Positions 22,240 to 34,855 are shown, counted from the stretch's first letter. The stretch is DNA of 64,000 bases from Magnolia sinica (GCF_029962835.1 NC_080575.1:60677493-60741492), one strand, 5' to 3'. Made by a program: numbers and translations. Notes: generated by a model not told the origin, from the letters alone.

Positions 22240-23045
22240 CGGATGTCGCGGATATGAAACACATACATCATTGCAGGCCTCACCGTCCAGGCTATCTGGA
22301 CGGTGTGGATAGAATACATGCATCAAGGGTCCTACGTGTGGGACGCTGTGAATAAGACATGTACTTCTTAGGTGGGCCCATGATTTGGACGATGTGAGTG
22401 AGACATATACATCAGGTGGGTCACACATCCCAGAAAAACGGACGGACAATGTTAATACAACACATGCCTCAAGGTGGGCCTCACCCCACACGTGCAGCAC
22501 ATGTGGATGGGTCCCACATCCAGAAAAAAATGGAAAGACAGCGTGGAGAAATACATACATCATGGTGCATGCCACAACGGTGCAGATGTAGAATATATAT
22601 ACATCAAGTTGGGTCCCACTTGCCCACACGTGCCACACATGTGGGGTGGGCCCATGTCTAAACAGATGGATGGCTTGGAGAAACACGTACATCATGGTGG
22701 CCCACAGAACTTGCTGACGTGATACAGCAGCTAATAACTGGTGTGAGGTACTCTAGCCAATCCGATTCCACCGTCCAGAATTTGGACGGTGTGGATCAAA
22801 GCACATATCATGGTGGGCTTCCACCATCCATAACTGGATAGTGGATGGGAGGGATGCAACGCATACATCTGGTGGGTCCACACGTGTGGCCCACCAGCTC
22901 GTATAAAGCTGATATTTGAGTTTTCCCTTCATCTGGGCCTGTCCATACGGACAGGCAGCAGGCCTGCCTGTTGGACAGGCAGTAATGAGGGCCCAATTCA
23001 AGGGTGGCATGGATAAAACACATGCATCATGATGGACCATACAAT
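22240..23045. repeat. Degenerate tandem field of MITE-tip kernel
   Basis: About ten irregular copies of a 60-90 bp kernel of the form 'ggacggtgtggat' ... 'acatacatcatggtgggccc' (for example near 22253, 22303, 22387, 22457, 22545, 22670, 22790). The same kernel forms the tips of the foldback MITE at 31565-32100. Confidence 0.6.
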
Positions 23046-23051
23046 CAGGGA

Positions 23052-23054
<3 letters not shown>

Positions 23055-23102
<48 letters not shown>
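23055..23102. repeat. (GA)n microsatellite
   Basis: About 24 uninterrupted GA units inside the solo LTR. Confidence 0.95.
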
Positions 23103-23103
<1 letters not shown>

Positions 23104-25033
23104 GTGTGAAGGGGAGGGACCCCGCCACTATGGGCCCTCCCTATACTCAATACAATGCATACATCAAGTGGGTCCCACCACAAGTGGGCCCACAAATAGA
23201 AATCAACGGTGGAAATCCCAAGATCACCCACCGATTGCACTCCTTGGTCCCTTGGCTTCCTTAGCTCATTGGTTTCAACTTTGATGGAAGATGATGGAGA
23301 TTGAAGGGATAAGATGAGAGATGAGAGGGGTAGAAAGTGGGCCACACGTGGCTCTCTTGGAAGAGCTTGGACGTCCTCTCCTTGGGAATTGCTTGAAATG
23401 GAGTGAGAAAATGAGAGAAAGAGAGGAGTGGTGTGTAAGAGATATGATATGGGAAGCATGGGTCTCATTGACTTTTGGGATGAGAGGAATGGGCTAAGCA
23501 TGAGTTGCTTTAACTAGTTGGTGGGAGAGGTATGGGTGAGTGATGGGTTGCACTTTGATTGATTGATGTGATGTTTAGGTAGAGATTCTCTCAGAATTCA
23601 CAATGCACGGCGTTTCCCTAAAGATGAATACGGGCCCACAACTCATGGCCTGCGTATCGCATCAGTGCATAAGACGCTGCGTTGGAACCGCGACGACGGC
23701 GCGGTCACAAGGGTACAGTCTTGGGTTGAGTTGACTCAGGTTGATAGGGTGCGACTCAGGGTCACGGGCAAATGCTATGCACATATTGCAGGTCACCGAA
23801 ATTCGACCGAGAGGACTGCGGGATCCTAAGGAACGGTACGAACTAGGTTACAGGCCTTACAGTTATCCTTTAAGATTAACAACAATTCAAGATATTCTTA
23901 AAAATAATGTGAGGGTTCTAATACATCTCATATTCCACCACTGCGAGTGGTATCAGTACGCGCAACCAATATATATATGAATGCATGCTTAACAAAGTGT
24001 GTGTAGTCCATCATACGTAGTGATTATCATAATGTGGAATTAATTTATAAAAAACCCGACTCGCCACACATTCTCATACAACGGAGATTCGTCGGCGTGT
24101 CCAACACTACCGTTGATTTATGTGAATACCTTGAGGCTGTACAACATATCAATCAGATGAATTACGTGACACGATTTGTTCATGGAGTGACTATTTGCGA
24201 CATCCAATCCCAAAAGTGATGTAACACGCATTGCGGGTTACTTACATTGATTTTTGCACCACTATTCAAAATCCCTTGAACTACGTGTCGACCAAGATGG
24301 TCACTACCTAGAGTGCATTACGTCGACGATAAAATATATGAATTACTAGATATGATACATCTAATACATCACTTGCGCCAAAGAGAAAATAAATTGAATT
24401 ATGGAAGTTTTGAAATTCCAAGACAGATGCCCAAGCCGTAAAGAGAGGTAGCACAGGCTAACTTAATAAAGGAGAAAAGTAGCATTAAGCTATCTCAATA
24501 AAAGAGAAAAGTAGCAAATAGGCTAACTCAATAAAAATAAGGAGAGAGGAGCAAAAGGCCAACTCAATATAGAGTAAAAACACGCATCGCTATCAAAATT
24601 GGCAATTGACAAAGCTTGTATCTATCACCCTACATAAATTCATGAAAATCATGTATAATTAAAATCATACCTTAACCATAATTTTCAAAAGGATAAATAA
24701 TTGAAATGGTAGATCAATCAATTGCATGAAAAATTATAGTAATATGAAAGTATGAAAAAATAAGATAAATCATACCAATTCAAATTAGTGTAAGCTTAAA
24801 GGAATCCCTCACCTTAGCCTTAGATCTAAACCCTAGGTAGATATCCATGTAGGAAAGCTTCTAGATGAATCACAACATCACTTGAGTAAGAGGGAGACAC
24901 CACATATGTGGAGAATGAAGAGGATGATGGGCGTCTAGGCTTCTCCTTCTCTTTCTCTTTCTCTTTCTTTCTCTCTCTCCCTCTCCTCCTTGGACATTGG
25001 GAGTGCTGGTGTGTGACTGGAGAAGGGTACGCA

Positions 25034-28000
25034 TGTAACATCCCAAATATTCATGGCCAGAGTTTATACTCATGCATGAGAAAAAATGAGGTTAATAATG
25101 TATAAATTGGATGCTTTGGAAATCGTACTTTTTTTCATTTAGATCACATCCAAATACATTCATGAAGGTAACATTTAAGAGATTAAAATAGACTGTTTGA
25201 TTATTTTAACAGAGTAAAAGAGTTCAATAAATAATCAAATGTCGTCTCAATAGGAGCTTATTATATTTATCGAGTTTACAGCGAAAGTATAAAACTAAAT
25301 CATAAAACTATCTTCTTATTCTTTTAGTATAATCTTTCATAAGGAGATTGTCCTCTAGGTCTTCAATCTGTACATCACCTGCATCATCTGTATGGTTGGA
25401 GAGGGTCAACACCCTATTCATAGTGATGGTTATCCTTTAAGATTAACAATAATTAAAGAGATTCATAAAAGTAATATAAAGGTTTTGATATGTCTCGTAT
25501 TCCACTATTACAAGGAGTATCAGTATGCGGAAACAACCTACATGAGATACATCCCTAACAAAGTGTGTGCGGCTCATCATACGTAGTTATTGTCACAATG
25601 TGGAATATGATTCACAGAAAACCTGACTCGACCCGCATCCCATAACTACGGATATTCGCCGGTATGGCCAACGCTACCGTGGATTTATGTGAATACCTCG
25701 AGGCGACACAACACATGAGTTTGATAAATCACGTGATACGATTTGTTTATGGAGCGACTATTTGCGACATCCAATCCCGAAAGTGATGTAATATATATTG
25801 CGAATTACTTGCATCGATTTATGTACCACTACATAAAAGCTTATGGAATTACGTGTTGACCAAGAGAGTCTCAACCTAGAGCGCATTATGTCTATGATTA
25901 AATATTTGAATCACTAATTGTGATACCCTTAACACATCACTTGCACTTATAGAGAACAACGGCCAAATTATGGGAGTTATGAAATATCAAGACACATGCC
26001 CAAGCCTTAAAGGTAAATAACACAAGGCTAGTAAAGTAAGGAAAGAGTAGCAATGACTAACTCACAAAGAGAAGAGTGACAATGGTCAATCAATAAAAGG
26101 AGAGTAGCAATAGCTAACTCAACAAATAGAAGAGTGGTAATGGCCAACTCAATAATAAGGAGAGTGGTAATGGCCAACTCAATAAAGAGAAGAGTAGTGG
26201 GGGCTAACTCAACAAATTGATGAAGATAATGGCAAGGCCTACATCCATCGCTCCACATAAATTCATAAAGATCACTTGTAATTAACATCATATCATAATT
26301 TTCAAAAGGGTAGATAATTATTGATGATAAAATAATTGTAGGAAGAAAATCATAACAACATGAAAACATAGTATGTAACAGGTAAGATAAAGCATATCAA
26401 CTTAAATTACCACAAGCTTAAAGGATAAAACTCTCACCTTGGTTTCTTGGATGTCTTTTAAGGTTTAACGTTCGGGTAGCTTTTAGAATATTGATTCACC
26501 AACTGATGAGTTCAGCCTGACCTGAATTGCGGCTGGCGTCCGATGGAACTCGACGTACAGTGAGCGCTTCTTCTTTCTTTCTTTCTTTCTCTTTCTCTCT
26601 CTTTCTCTTTCTTTTCTCTTTCCTTTTCCTTTCCTTTCTTTTCCTTTCTTTCTTCCTTTCTTTTCTTTTCCTTTCTTTTCCTTTCTTTTCTTTTCCTTTC
26701 TTTTCTTTCTTCCTCTGTCTTTCTTTCTCTCTTATTGTTAGCGTGCTTCCTAGCGTAGGAGGTACATATTTGTAAGATTCTGGGTTTTCAGAACTTTCTG
26801 TGTACGTGGAATATACCCATGCGATTGGTCCTACATATTTTGCACGTGGAGGAAACTTTGTGGGAACGGCTGCATAAACCGGAGGTTGTTTCCAGGTAAA
26901 CTTCCTATTCTCTCCTCCTTTCTTTTTTATCAGATTTGGGTCGATTTGGATGGGCCCTAAGAGACTCGTGGGCCCTACATGGTGAACGTCCCAGATATTG
27001 AATCGCAGTGTGGTGATTTTTCCGTGGCTCGTGAACGTCCGGACTATCCAGAACTTCCCAAAAGGCAGAATCTCCTTTCCGACGTCTCTGGGACCATTGG
27101 AACCCCTTCTCTTTTATTCTAGATGGTCCATATTGGAATCTGGTCTTCAAGTTCGGTTGTGTTGAGGTCTTGAAAATAGCTGATTTCTCGCTGGAAACCG
27201 TTCGTGGAGAGATTCCTTGATTCGTGGGGATTTTCCAGATGTTTTCGGCCTCTTAGTTGTGGTCGGATCTCTCTCTAGCAAAGATAGAACGGTTGAGATA
27301 TAGGGTAGTGGCTGTGTGTGTAAGTGCAAGAAGAGAAGGATTCGAGGTTCTTTCCACTTTCGAAGGAGAAGTAGCCGCACGCAATCTGGTTCTTACATGA
27401 GCCTGTGTGCACTCGTGTGTGATCCAATGGTTGGAAATAGGTAAGGGTTGATCGGTGGTGGCCTATGGATGGCTCGGATCATCAAGGGAGTCTTTGATGA
27501 TGGCTCCCATCTCTGTCCGAAACCGCGGCCGGTTTTAAAACCTCTTAGCACAAGAGCATGCGTAAAAATAGGAAGGAGTCGGGTTTGGTCTAGTCAAATG
27601 TCGTTTGACCGGGCCTTAGGTTTCGGTGCGGTGTGGGAGAGTATTCCCTGTGCACACACAGTTGAGATGTGGAGCCCACATGAGATTTATGTTAAATCTA
27701 CTCTATTCATTTGCCTTGTTGGTCCTAGTCACGGCCTATCTTAAGGTATCAGGCGGTCATGATCTTTAAGCGGTCCATGTTAAGTGCATTTTTGTTTTAA
27801 TTATAGATCTCGCTGATCTAGGGGTTGAAATTTGACATGTACGGTTAATTCATAATATATAGGCATGATATAAATTTTCTCATCAAGCGGATCACGGGAA
27901 CTATGTGATCTAAGATTCAGGGGTCTAGGTTAATGGCATTTTTGTAATTATTGTTGATATAGGAGCCTTATGAAATATAATGGTTCTACATAGTTGTATG

Positions 28001-28310
28001 CACCTTTCTAAATAATTCTTACAAATGAACTTACATCTAACCATTATGGATGGAGAGTTATTCGTCAATTCTTTTAAGGAAAGGTACATATGTTAAATCA
28101 TCTAATGGATGGACTTGTCTTAGAATCAATGGTCAGATGACTTGATCTATTGAATAGAGGTTATTCCCAACAGTTGGATTCATGTCAGGGAATAAATGTA
28201 AGGTTAAAATAGTTAGATTGGTATCATACACATATACATGTCACGTTAAATTTCATGGTAACACTCGAAAACTTTTAATACTCGGATATTGAAAAGTTCG
28301 GGGTGTTACA
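25034..28310 (-). mobile_element. Solo LTR of the TGTAAC family
   Basis: A 3277-bp unit, TGTAACATCCC...GGGGTGTTACA, between direct ACGCA copies (25029-25033 and 28311-28315). It is homologous to the LTR it is inserted into (compare 23866-24470 with 25430-26030). Minus orientation is inferred from the host LTR, whose polypurine tract is visible. No coding capacity. Confidence 0.88.
26567..26735. repeat. Polypyrimidine tract (TTTC/TTTTCC)n
   Basis: About 170 bp of almost pure C/T with tttc and cctttt units inside the solo LTR. The frame over it is repeat-derived. Confidence 0.95.
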
Positions 28311-29792
28311 ACGCACTCCTCCTTTTATAAAGGAGTGGGCATATGAGAGGGGGTGTGTTTCACATCTCACTTGGATTAGATTTTTTCAATTTGACCTTTT
28401 ATACTAATATTTATTTAAATCTAATTCATCAAGTGTGTCAGGGTCGTCGAATAGGACTGTGGTATATGATTTTCTTGGTGATCTGAAATTTAGATTGATC
28501 TATTTTAAAAATTCTCCTAACGGGTGCCAAAATGAACTTGATCTCAATTAATGATCCACACTTAATGATCAAGGCCCAATTTTTAGAGAAATGTGTAGTC
28601 AGGATAGGCAAAAGGTTGGACAAATTTTGTGGTTGATCGATAGTGGAAAACGCTTAAATATAAAATTTCACTTTTTGTACCGAAAGTAAGGAACTGGCTT
28701 TAACATTCAATGGTGTAGGATCATAGATCGGGGTCTGAATTTTGTATAATTTTGTAGTCATATGAGACCAAAGTGTGGTCCAAATTCGAGTTGCAATGGA
28801 CGACAGAAAGTGGTTAAATTGGAAGATCCAGATTTATAAGGAGTTAGTAAGCCTCAAAATGATAACTTCGCGCCTAAGAAAAAGCCTACCAATGTGGGGT
28901 CTTCATATTTGACACTTGGTCCATATTATGGGTAATCTAAGTCATTTATATGAATGAAAATATCTTACTACAACTACCCACGAGGTTTCTTCACTCGATG
29001 GACACCAAAATCAACAGTTAAGGTGCTGACTTGTCAATTAGGTCACTTTTAAAATGATTCAAGGGATGAAATTTGACATGTATAGTTAATTTATGATAAA
29101 TAGGCACAATATAAAATTTCACATGAAACGGATCATGAGAACTATATGATCTAGAATTCAATGGTATAAGTTAATTCCATTTTTGTAATTATTACTGATC
29201 TAAGAGTTTTGTAAAATCTAATGGTTTTATATGGTTATATAGACATTTCTAAATAATTCTTACAAAAGAATTTACATTTAAATCATTATTGATAAAGAGT
29301 TATTCACCAATTTAATTAAGGGAAGGCACGTATATCAAATCACATGATGGATGGTCTTATCTTAAAATCAACAGTCGGATGACTTGATCTATGGATAAAG
29401 ATCATTCTTAACTCGTTATCGTACATATGAAAAGTTAAACTTCATGGTAACACTCGAGAACTTTCAATACTCGGGTATTGAAAAGTTCGGGGTGCTACAA
29501 TCTACCCCCCTTAAACAAAATTTCATCCCCCAAATTTAATTACTTCTACCATTTATGCCGATTCATTATGTTTAATTTTTTAATGTATTCCTTATTATGT
29601 GGATATATATGTCTACGTGTGCGAATAATTAACTACACGAAAGCGGGGCGCTACAGGTTCAATGCTGCGACAACCAGAAATTTTGAAATAACTTTTAAAT
29701 ACTTGCATTAAGGAAAGATTCAAATAATAAAATATCTTTCTTTATGCATAATAACTATTCTTCTATCTCTGGAAGATATTTTTCTATTGTTT

Positions 29793-29812
29793 TAAAAAAA
29801 CCAGTAGGGGAT
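29793..29812 (+). promoter_or_regulatory. Copia polypurine tract
   Basis: 'aaaaaaaccagtaggggat' immediately precedes the 3' LTR start TGTTGACA, as expected for the plus-strand primer of reverse transcription. Confidence 0.7.
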
Positions 29813-30799
29813 TGTTGACATTTGTGGTTTTTAAAAAAATAATTCAAAATTTCAGAATTTTGCCGCCAAAATGATTTTTGGAAATTTCAAATAAGAAAAG
29901 TGCGGTGTGTGCTTTTGTCCCACATCGAAAATGATAAAAAGAGTTTTGGGGTTTATATAAGGATGTGTGTGTAGTATTATTACTTAGAGCTTTGTAGATT
30001 GAGATGCTTGGGTGCGTGGGCGTGGGTGAGGGTGAGGGCATGGTGGTTGTAGTGGTTACAGTGACATACTTTGCACTTCGTACGTGCGCATCGTGTCGCA
30101 GAGTGGTCGCTCCCTTGCGAACTGTCGCGAGACGGTGTGATCGTAGTGCGGGTGGTCTAGTATGAGCCTAGGTGCCATGAATTTGAAATGAGCTAGGGTT
30201 TTATAAGCGACTGAAAATGGTTAGATATTTTATTTGAAACGATCGGTCATTTCTGAAAACGGCTAGTTGCCTTAAAAGCCACAATGGTCCGAAAATGGAC
30301 GGGCCATGATGATCCAACGGTCAGATTTTTCGATTCGACGACCAGAAACGGATAAAATTAATGATTAACGGTCAGAAAAGTTTTTCAAACGTTTTGAACT
30401 ATTGATTACCACCTAGCAATGGTTCACTCCTTGGTGCCTATATTAATTGGACCATTCCGGTCCAAATTCAATCATCTCAAAAACAAATCTCTCTATTTCC
30501 ATCAGATTCTCTAGATAGAATTTCCTTCATAGAATATTGTAATCACATCCATTAGTTGATTCTGCCAGAAGATTTGCTATGTTGATTTGTTCCTAAGTAG
30601 ACCTATCGTGATTGCTGCATGCTGGATCCAGACAGACTTATTTTATCTTGGAAGTAATTGACCATTAATCCATCAGCAATTGATAAGGAGGCGAATTACG
30701 CTTTAAGGACAGCATATATTTATACGTGATTCAGCCTAGTGAAACAATATAATTAAACTTTGTTTTTTATTTTTCGGTATATCCAATATTTTTCTAACA
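29813..30799 (+). repeat. Copia 3' LTR
   Basis: A 987-bp LTR, TGTTGACATTTG...TTTTCTAACA. From 29919 it aligns with the truncated 5' LTR at 9481. Confidence 0.88.
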
Positions 30800-31560
30800 A
30801 TCTCTACCACTGAGCCATGGGTTGAAACTTAGACGCATGAATAACCATGAAAAAACTCATCATGATAGGAGAATGCTACCAGTAGGTTTTTCAAGCCACC
30901 AATTAGAGGATTATAGTTACTGATCACAAGATTTCTTGGAGGCATACGTAGTCCATCCATTCGACAACTCATATTATAATGGGACCTTTTTTTTATCCAC
31001 ATCGTCCATTTTTATAGCTTTGATCGGACGAAGAAATACCTTCAATCAGTGTGTAATCTCCAGTCTATGATGAAAAGTATGGTTGAACCTAGTGGATGGT
31101 CTAGATCTATCATTTGACTGTCACCACGCATCTATATCACCAGCATTCAACAACTCTGGGGAGTGAAAAGGAGCCTCGACCATTAAAAAGAGAAAGAGAA
31201 GAAAAAAAAAAAATTGTATGAAAATGCCTTCCAACTATAATGTATTAGCAGCTAAGCTGGATTTGTTTGGTCAGCCGCCAAATGCCGGTCTTTGAAAATG
31301 ACTGGTAAACAATAGTTTTGTACAAAATATCACTTTGGTTGGACGGGAAGCTACAACACTTGTTGTAGAAAAGAGCGTGCAACATCCCAGCTGTGTTGAG
31401 TCCACTGTAGTGTTTACGTAAAATCCAGTCCATCCATCAGTTGAGGCACCTCATGTAATCGTACATAATAAATGTCAGTTAGATCCAAAACTCATGTACT
31501 TTTCACCATTTGAAAAACGTAATTATCACAAGTAAAACCCTTAATTCAGGTCGAGGTTTG
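30800..31560. other. Unclassified intergenic sequence
   Basis: No gene, repeat end or RNA recognised. An A-rich run lies at about 31201-31213. Confidence 0.4.
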
Positions 31561-31564
31561 GCTA

Positions 31565-31830
31565 GTCACGCCGCCAGCAGCCAGGTGGCTAGTGGTAGGT
31601 GCTTTGTGGACCCCACCATGATGTATGTGTTTTATCCACGCCCTCCATCCATTTTGAAAGATAATTTTAGGGCTAGAACCTAAAAATGAGGTAGATCTAA
31701 ATCTCAGGTGGATCACACCATGAGAAAACAGTAGTGATTGGATGTCTACCATTAAAAACCTCCTAGGGCCCACTGTAATGGTTATTTGACATCTAACCTG
31801 TTGATTAGGTAATACAGACTTGGATGAAGG

Positions 31831-31870
<40 letters not shown>

Positions 31871-32100
31871 GCTTGATCCAAAACTTTTGTGCCCCAAGGA
31901 AGTTTTTAATATGGTGGGCGTTAAATTAATACTGTGCCGTGAGATTTGGATCAACCTCATTTTTGGGATCATACCATAAAATGATTGGGAAGAATGGGTG
32001 GACGGAATGGATGAAACACATACATCATGATGGGGCCCATAGAGTACCGACTACTAGCCAATGGATGGTGGCGGGGGGAGTAGCGTGTCTAAGTTTTGTG
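31565..32100. mobile_element. Foldback MITE with long inverted arms
   Basis: The left arm ('gtggctagtggtaggtgctt', 'ccatgatgtatgtgttttat', 'aatgaggtagatctaaatct') is the reverse complement of the right arm ('gagatttggatcaacctcat', 'atgaaacacatacatcatga', 'gtaccgactactagcc'). The centre is a (TA)n run at 31832-31868. Exact ends and target duplication were not resolved; a Mutator-like origin is a guess from arm length. Confidence 0.65.
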
Positions 32101-33300
32101 TCAGGATTATCTCTTAGATATCTTTTCGTCTTGATGGGACTCACCTGATGAACGGGTTGGATGGCATATAAACAACAAGCTGACTCCAGAAAAGTTTCTA
32201 TGGTGTGCGTCCCCATTCACACTATTGCCATATTGTGGCTCACAAGAGTCATGGATCAGACTCATTTTCAGGTTCAATCCTAAATTAAGGCTTCAAAACT
32301 GATGGACGGAGTGGATGAAACACGTATCATGGTGGGCCCACAGAGCTGGGGTGCTGCACGCTCTTCCTATTTCGGTACACTTTGATTAGCTCAATAGCGC
32401 TATCATTTAAGGGAATTTTTAGTCAAAGTCTACTTGCTTGAGGATTAGATTCCCAAAAGAAGATTCATTGCTTGTGAGTGAAGGGAAGTCAAATTCAATT
32501 ATCACATAACAATAAAACAATGATAACGGAGAAATGCTACGTTAATATCTGCCGTGAGAACTGGAGTTTCCTTTGTCGGATACTTACACATGTAGCATAC
32601 TCACGCGAGATCTGGACCATTCATCTGGCAGTAAACCGCAAACATGCATTGACCCAAACACGAGGCATGTAATTCATCATCTAACATGATCTATCATTGC
32701 ACGTTTATGTTGGATATGGACCAATGGTCATTGCACTCTAACATCAACTTTTCTCATAATTTCGTGGCCCACCTGATGAGACAACCATTTCCTTTCATCC
32801 AGGGCATGCTTGGTGTGAGCCCTACGTTATAAATAGCATGATCTTGCCAACACGTGCCTTATGGTCATGCTTGGGGAGAGTAGAAACTTATGACTGCTGG
32901 TTTACTGCATGTCTGATGTAATATGCATGAAGTGCCGCCCCACATGCAGGATGATCTGTCGCTTTCTAAAAGGGTGCATTTGGCTTACCCATGTGAGGAT
33001 CTGACCAACTAAATCTGCACGTGGAACGATTCTACGATGACCTTGGCCAAGTGGGCCGCAATATAACGGTCTTGATAATAGATTCCCTAACACCTGAATG
33101 CGAACCATTGCATGGTTTCTACCGCCTGGTTGCAGCCACCGACCAGATAATTCCACGCTCTTCCAATGTTGTCTGAGAATGATGAAATACAGCTTTCAGT
33201 ACCACAGGCATACCGTACTCTACCTTTTTTTTTTCGGAATTTTACAAAACAACTACCTAATTAGAATGGAGTTTACGTTACCATACCCTTTAAATTTTCA
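32101..33300. other. Non-coding; second partial MITE tip
   Basis: At 32300-32345 another 'gatggacggagtggatgaaa' kernel occurs. The remainder shows nothing I can name. Confidence 0.4.
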
Positions 33301-33312
33301 AGAAGCTACTTT

Positions 33313-33406
33313 ATTAATGGATATAATTATCATTTAACTACCTTTCATTGTATTTCTTTAATAGATATAATTATCATTTAACTACCCTCGGTTACATTTC
33401 TTTAAC
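33313..33406. repeat. 48-bp tandem duplication
   Basis: 'ggatataattatcatttaac' through 'atttcttta' at 33318 recurs from about 33362. Confidence 0.75.
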
Positions 33407-34139
33407 GGTGATTGGGTGGGTGTGGGAGCAAATGGGTCAGCTGCATAGGTGGGTCCCACTATAATGTTTATATAAAATCCGCTTAAACCACTAAGTGCAT
33501 CACCTCATGTTACAACAAGATCCAAAAATCAGCTCTATTCCTTCACGTTATAACAAGGATCTAAAAATCAGCTCCATCTATAATTCTGATGGATGACATT
33601 ATCAGGAACAGTGTAGGACCTTCAAACTGTCCCACGAGAACCAACCAAAAGCATGGATGGGCCTATTTTTATGCCCCATGCATAAACTTTGGTGTTGCAT
33701 CTAATGGGTGGCATGGATTTCATATAATCATTAGAGTGGACCTTGTAAAATTAAGGGTGGACGTCTCTCTCCCACATAAATATATTTTTTTGGTGTGGCC
33801 CACCTTAATCAAGAGTTAGCCTTTCTTTTTTAGGCTTTCGGCCTAAATTGGGATTATACATCTATTGGTCGGAGTGGATCTCTCATACACATCTAGTGGG
33901 CCCTGCTAAAAATCAAGTCTTGGCATCCCTCTATCGCTCTACAGAGATCATTCATGAGAAAATGTGAATTGTACGGACACCCTCTTAATTTTGGGAGGGC
34001 CGACCATAAGGTTTATGTAGTGCACTCCGACCATTAAATATTTAGTCTTATATTAGGCCCTGGATATTTAAAAAACAATGAGGATAACCGGTGATTATGG
34101 TAGGTCATACTAGAGAAACAGTCAGGAGAGATGTCTACA
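33407..34139. other. Non-coding sequence with MITE-like words
   Basis: Words such as 'gtgggtcccactataatg' (33448) and 'tagtgggccctgc' (33894) suggest old MITE remnants. No gene is seen. Confidence 0.35.
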
Positions 34140-34855
34140 TTAGGGATGGACGTGATGATCACCATCTTCCTCAAGGGGATAACTTATCTGAATCTATGGA
34201 GCTTCTCTAGACTCCTCACAGATATACCTCGAATCCACGGAGGAAAAAAAAAAAAGAAATAAATTCTAGAAATTTAAAATTTGATTGATGGATGATAAAA
34301 ATGAATTTACAACCCTTTAAATGGTGATACCAAACCTTGGAATAAGTTTCATAATCAAACTCCAACTTAAACTCCCTAAAATTCGTGACTTACTATAAAT
34401 AGTAAACTTACTATTTATAGATGGCCATGATTCCTACTAGAATTCATGGTTTTCGACCAAAAATAGAAAGTGTCCTATTTGGCTTAACAATGTTATTTTT
34501 CTATTTTTTTTTAAAGCACTTTTCATGTTGGACACAACTCCTAAAGCTCAAAGGATGAAGAGTTACAATCAAATTAAAACTTTTTATAAATAGTAAAAAT
34601 GAAATTAAAAAAGGATTTTTGACCGTCGATTTGATGGAATCTTGCAAATTCGGCATGGGCAACTCGGCGTAGTAGGTTGGGTGGCTAAAATAGCTTCTCC
34701 TATGCCAAAATCATATATGGTGCATCGAATAACTCATTCCAGTTTGCGAGATATGCATATTTTAGTGTTCTAATGGTCTTGATCACTTTCGACTTCGATC
34801 GGGCCTTCTCTAGTCTATCTTAGACATGAAAGTGTCTGTGACCCGCTCAACATCA
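34140..34855 (-). repeat. Gypsy 3' LTR
   Basis: It aligns with the 5' LTR pieces 50261-50343 and 52280-52924. On the minus strand it begins TGATGTTGAGCGGGTC. The purine-rich 'aaagtggagggaac' just before it (34856-34870) fits a polypurine tract. The left border is approximate by a few bases. Confidence 0.8.

Larger units (their letters stand above)
20141..23861. mobile_element. 3.7-kb solo LTR with internal tandem arrays
   Basis: A 3721-bp unit beginning TGTCACACCCCAAACTC and ending CAGGCCTTACA lies between direct GTTAT copies (20136-20140 and 23862-23866). The uninterrupted sequence is seen at about 25425-25435. No internal domain, primer site or pol is present, so a solo LTR is the best reading; orientation is unknown. 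It carries tandem arrays at 21605-22225, a degenerate repeat field at 22240-23045 and a GA microsatellite. Short frames inside are repeat-derived. Confidence 0.78.
19730..29655 (-). mobile_element. TGTAAC-type retroelement with two nested solo LTRs
   Basis: It is flanked by GGTTC (19725-19729 and 29656-29660). One LTR runs from TGTAACATCTTG at 19730 to GGGGTGCTACA at 29498 with solo LTRs at 20141 and 25034; without these it is about 2.76 kb. A polypurine tract (minus strand TTTAAGGGGGGTAGAT, 29499-29514) follows, so this is the 3' LTR of a minus-strand element. Only about 157 bp remain beyond it, ending GGGGCGCTACA, perhaps the tip of the other LTR after a large deletion. No coding region remains. 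Confidence 0.8.
9481..30799 (+). mobile_element. Ty1/copia retrotransposon split by nested insertions
   Basis: Two LTRs (9481-10335 and 29813-30799) enclose gag, protease, integrase, reverse transcriptase and RNase H pieces in the standard copia order on the plus strand. Three insertions with target duplications break it: 10592-14359, 17267-18551 and 19730-29655. Without them about 6.3 kb remains, normal for copia. All coding parts carry stops and frameshifts. The 5' LTR lacks about 105 bp of its start, so the element's own target duplication cannot be read. Confidence 0.88.

Noticed and set aside
22072-22695. 207-codon minus-strand open frame
   Set aside because: It lies over GC-rich tandem arrays in a solo LTR, has mirrored frames on the other strand and shows no domain.
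26527-26775. Phe/Leu/Ser-rich 'membrane' frame
   Set aside because: It is a translation of the polypyrimidine tract at 26567-26735.
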